Below are positions 62,376-64,000 of a DNA stretch of 64,000 nucleotides, in pieces. Position 1 is the first letter of the stretch. Each line of letters opens with the position of its first letter. A program made the position numbers and the translations under genes. The stretch comes from Rhizobiales bacterium NRL2 (lineage in GTDB: Bacteria > Pseudomonadota > Alphaproteobacteria > Minwuiales > Minwuiaceae), in assembly GCA_001664005.1 (NCBI GenBank), contig CP016093.1:3121001-3185000 (forward strand). The letters are read 5' to 3'. The notes under the pieces are model-generated. The model did not search any database. It worked only from the letters and a program-made list of their open reading frames with translations, and was not told the origin of the DNA.

Positions 62376-63286
62376 GCGTGCGGCGCGACGTCCTCCATGA
62401 AGGCGCGGAGCGCGTCCAGCCGAGCCTCCACCCCGCCGCGGGCGACCGGATCGAGCAGGATGTGGGTCACGCCCACCTCCGCCAGGGCGCCGATGGTCTC
62501 CAGCATCTCTTCCGGCGAGCCGGCGATGGACTTCTCCGGGTCCATCGCCTTCGCCGGATCCAGGAAGACGCGCAGCGAAAGCGTCAGTTCATCCGGGTCA
62601 CGCCCGATCGCCTCGCAAGCTTCGCGGCACTGCCGCCACTCGTCGGCCACAACCGTCCGCGGCTGAAAGGCGGCATGGAAGGCGTGGCCATAGCGGGCGA
62701 CACGGCGGAACGCGGGCGCGCTGGAGCCGCCAATCCAGATGGGCAGCGGCTTCTGGACCGGCTTCGGTTCGAATCCCACTTCCGGGAAACGGTAGAACTC
62801 GCCCTCGAACGAAGGGGCGGCATCTTCGAACAGCGTCCGGAATATCTCGAGTTGCTCGTCCGTCCGCCGCCCGCGGGCGTCCCAGGGCATGCCCAGCACG
62901 GCAGCCTCCTCAGCCATCCAGCCGACGCCGGCGCCCAGGATCACGCGGCCTTCCGACAGCACGTCCAGGCTCGCGATCTGCTTGGCGGTCTGTACCGGCG
63001 GACGGTAGGGCAGGATCAGCACCGTGGTGCCCAGCCGGATCTTCTCCGTACAGGCCGCGACGAAGGTCAGCGTGCTCATGGCGTCCAGCCAGCTCATGTC
63101 CGGCGACGGGCCGAACGAGCCGTCACTGGTATACGGATATTTCGACGCGAACTCGGCCGGCCAGCAGATGTGGTCGCTGACCCAAGCCGAATGGCAGCCC
63201 AGCCGCTCCGCTTCGCGTGCAAACCCGATCAGTGTCCGCCGGTCCACGTTCCGCCCCAGATGCGGCAGATGAATGCCCCATTCCAT
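62372..63286 (-). CDS. LLM-class (luciferase-like) flavin/F420-dependent oxidoreductase
   Basis: The 304-residue TIM-barrel protein has the luciferase-like pattern: WGIHLPHLG at the N-terminus, AREAERLGCHSAWVSDHICWP, RLGTTVLILPYRPPVQTAKQIASLD, and GVGWMAEEAAVLG. It fits the TIGR03619-type subgroup, many of which use F420, though FMN is as likely in a proteobacterium. The reaction is probably a monooxygenation or hydride transfer. It is divergent, by 95 bp, from the formamidase-like gene. Confidence 0.85.
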   Translation of the reverse strand: MEWGIHLPHLGRNVDRRTLIGFAREAERLGCHSAWVSDHICWPAEFASKYPYTSDGSFGPSPDMSWLDAMSTLTFVAACTEKIRLGTTVLILPYRPPVQTAKQIASLDVLSEGRVILGAGVGWMAEEAAVLGMPWDARGRRTDEQLEIFRTLFEDAAPSFEGEFYRFPEVGFEPKPVQKPLPIWIGGSSAPAFRRVARYGHAFHAAFQPRTVVADEWRQCREACEAIGRDPDELTLSLRVFLDPAKAMDPEKSIAGSPEEMLETIGALAEVGVTHILLDPVARGGVEARLDALRAFMEDVAPHA

Positions 63287-63381
63287 GGCTCCCCTCCATG
63301 TCCGTTCTCTCCCACTCGCGCCAGTCTAGCGGGGCCGCTAGGATCGTGCGCGGGGAGAAATCGCATTCGGGGAGACAGGGA

Positions 63382-64000
63382 ATGCGCGAGAAGACGATTA
63401 CCGGCTACTGCAATCCGTTTTCGGCAACGCCGGGCGAGACCATCGGATTCATGGTCTCGACCTACGCGCCGGGCGACTACGAGGCCGAACTGGTGCATGT
63501 GCGCGCCGGCGATGATTTCAGCGACGCCAGCGTGGGCGTGATCGAGGATGTGCTGGCGGCCGATTTCGCCGGAACCTATCCCGGCCGGAATCAGCCGCTC
63601 CGGCCAGGTTCATCTGGTGTCGTCGAATCCGGCGCCCCCATCGGCCCCATGGACGGGCTGACCGTCGCCGCATGGATCTGGCCGACCCTGCCGGGCGGCC
63701 GGCCGCAATCGATCCTCGGCTGCTGGGATGCGGACCGCCGTGCCGGGTTCCGCCTGCTGCTCGACGCCGACGGGGCGCTGGCGCTGGAAATCGCCGACGG
63801 CAAAGGCGGCGGCCGAATGATCTCTACCGGCACACCGGTCCTCCAGCGCCAGTGGTACCGCGTCTCGGCCAGCTACGACGCGGGAACCGGAGAGGTCCGC
63901 CTGAGCCAGCAGCCGGACGGCCTTTCACCGGGCCAGAGCGTGGCCGCCGGGGCCGCCGAGGCGCAAGCGACGCTGGAGCAAGGCCTGCGGCCCGATGCGG
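63382..64000 (+). CDS. N,N-dimethylformamidase large-subunit-like protein (3' end beyond window)
   Basis: The frame starts at ATG 63382 with GGGGAGACAGG upstream and stays open to the right edge (206 codons seen). The start ITGYCNPFSATPGETIGFMVST, followed by EAELVHVRAGDD and GTYPGRNQPLRPGSS, matches the N-terminal region of the dimethylformamidase beta-subunit family. From about residue 90 a LamG-like stretch (GLTVAAWIWPTLPGG, WYRVSASYDAGTGEVRL) follows, as expected for that family. The iron-binding catalytic part would lie beyond the edge. The adjacent luciferase-like gene may be functionally linked. Confidence 0.7.
   Translation, partial: MREKTITGYCNPFSATPGETIGFMVSTYAPGDYEAELVHVRAGDDFSDASVGVIEDVLAADFAGTYPGRNQPLRPGSSGVVESGAPIGPMDGLTVAAWIWPTLPGGRPQSILGCWDADRRAGFRLLLDADGALALEIADGKGGGRMISTGTPVLQRQWYRVSASYDAGTGEVRLSQQPDGLSPGQSVAAGAAEAQATLEQGLRPDA

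Noticed and set aside
62766-62777. GGTTCGAATCCC, a tRNA T-loop-like string
   Set aside because: It lies inside the luciferase-like gene, and no acceptor stem, D-arm or anticodon arm can be built around it.

Overview
The window is GC-rich, densely coded DNA of alphaproteobacterial type. This is inferred from codon usage, the opgGH, ectABC-ask and pca gene sets, TRAP and Dpp-type transporters, and an IS6-family remnant; no rRNA or other taxonomic marker is present. Complete ectoine genes suggest a halotolerant, probably marine or brackish, heterotroph. I see no tRNA, rRNA or CRISPR array.

Region A (1-20,013) is a large, apparently uncharacterised catabolic island for an organic acid or amide/peptide-like substrate. 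It holds a MocR-type regulator cut by the left edge, an alpha/beta hydrolase, a four-domain rhodanese, an acyl-CoA carboxylase carboxyltransferase, a fumarate-reductase-like flavoprotein, an SDR lacking its catalytic Tyr/Lys, a DszC-like acyl-CoA dehydrogenase, two paralogous acyl-CoA ligases flanking an MmgE/PrpD protein, a complete Dpp-type ABC importer and a carboxymuconolactone-decarboxylase-fold protein. Three promoter regions carry palindromes, one of them a perfect 10+6+10 inverted repeat.

Region B (20,014-22,916) is mobile-element debris: a TTCCCTG-rich stretch, a decayed IS6-family transposase and two copies of an 18-bp terminal-like repeat that bracket a divergent pirin/LysR pair. 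Region C (22,917-28,880) has opgG-opgH for periplasmic glucan synthesis and a PAS-GGDEF-EAL protein whose GGDEF motif is degenerate.

Region D (29,006-37,304) is one long minus-strand operon, dctQ-dctM-dctP-acyl-CoA ligase-Baeyer-Villiger monooxygenase-DUF1330 protein, divergent from a GntR/FCD regulator, with a recognisable promoter and operator-like palindrome between them. It looks like a complete uptake, activation and ring-oxygenation unit for a cyclic or keto carboxylic acid.

Region E (37,495-47,110) is a giant kexin-type subtilase fused to RTX beta-roll repeats, interrupted in its P-domain by a complete IS3/IS407-type element. The element has recognisable ends and a 4-bp target duplication; removing it in silico restores one frame of 2,782 codons.

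Region F (47,278-55,462) has a CBS-CBS-BON protein, a DUF2189 membrane protein, a protocatechuate-branch operon (aroQ-pcaH-pcaG-pcaB plus an unknown dimeric alpha/beta-barrel protein), a relic of a second DUF2189 gene, 5-formyl-THF cyclo-ligase and a YdaP/PoxB-like ThDP enzyme. Region G (55,629-61,953) has the MarR-family regulator ectR, ectABC-ask and a convergent hybrid-free sensor kinase. Region H (62,127-64,000) has a small membrane protein, a luciferase-like oxidoreductase and the start of an N,N-dimethylformamidase large-subunit-like gene cut by the right edge.
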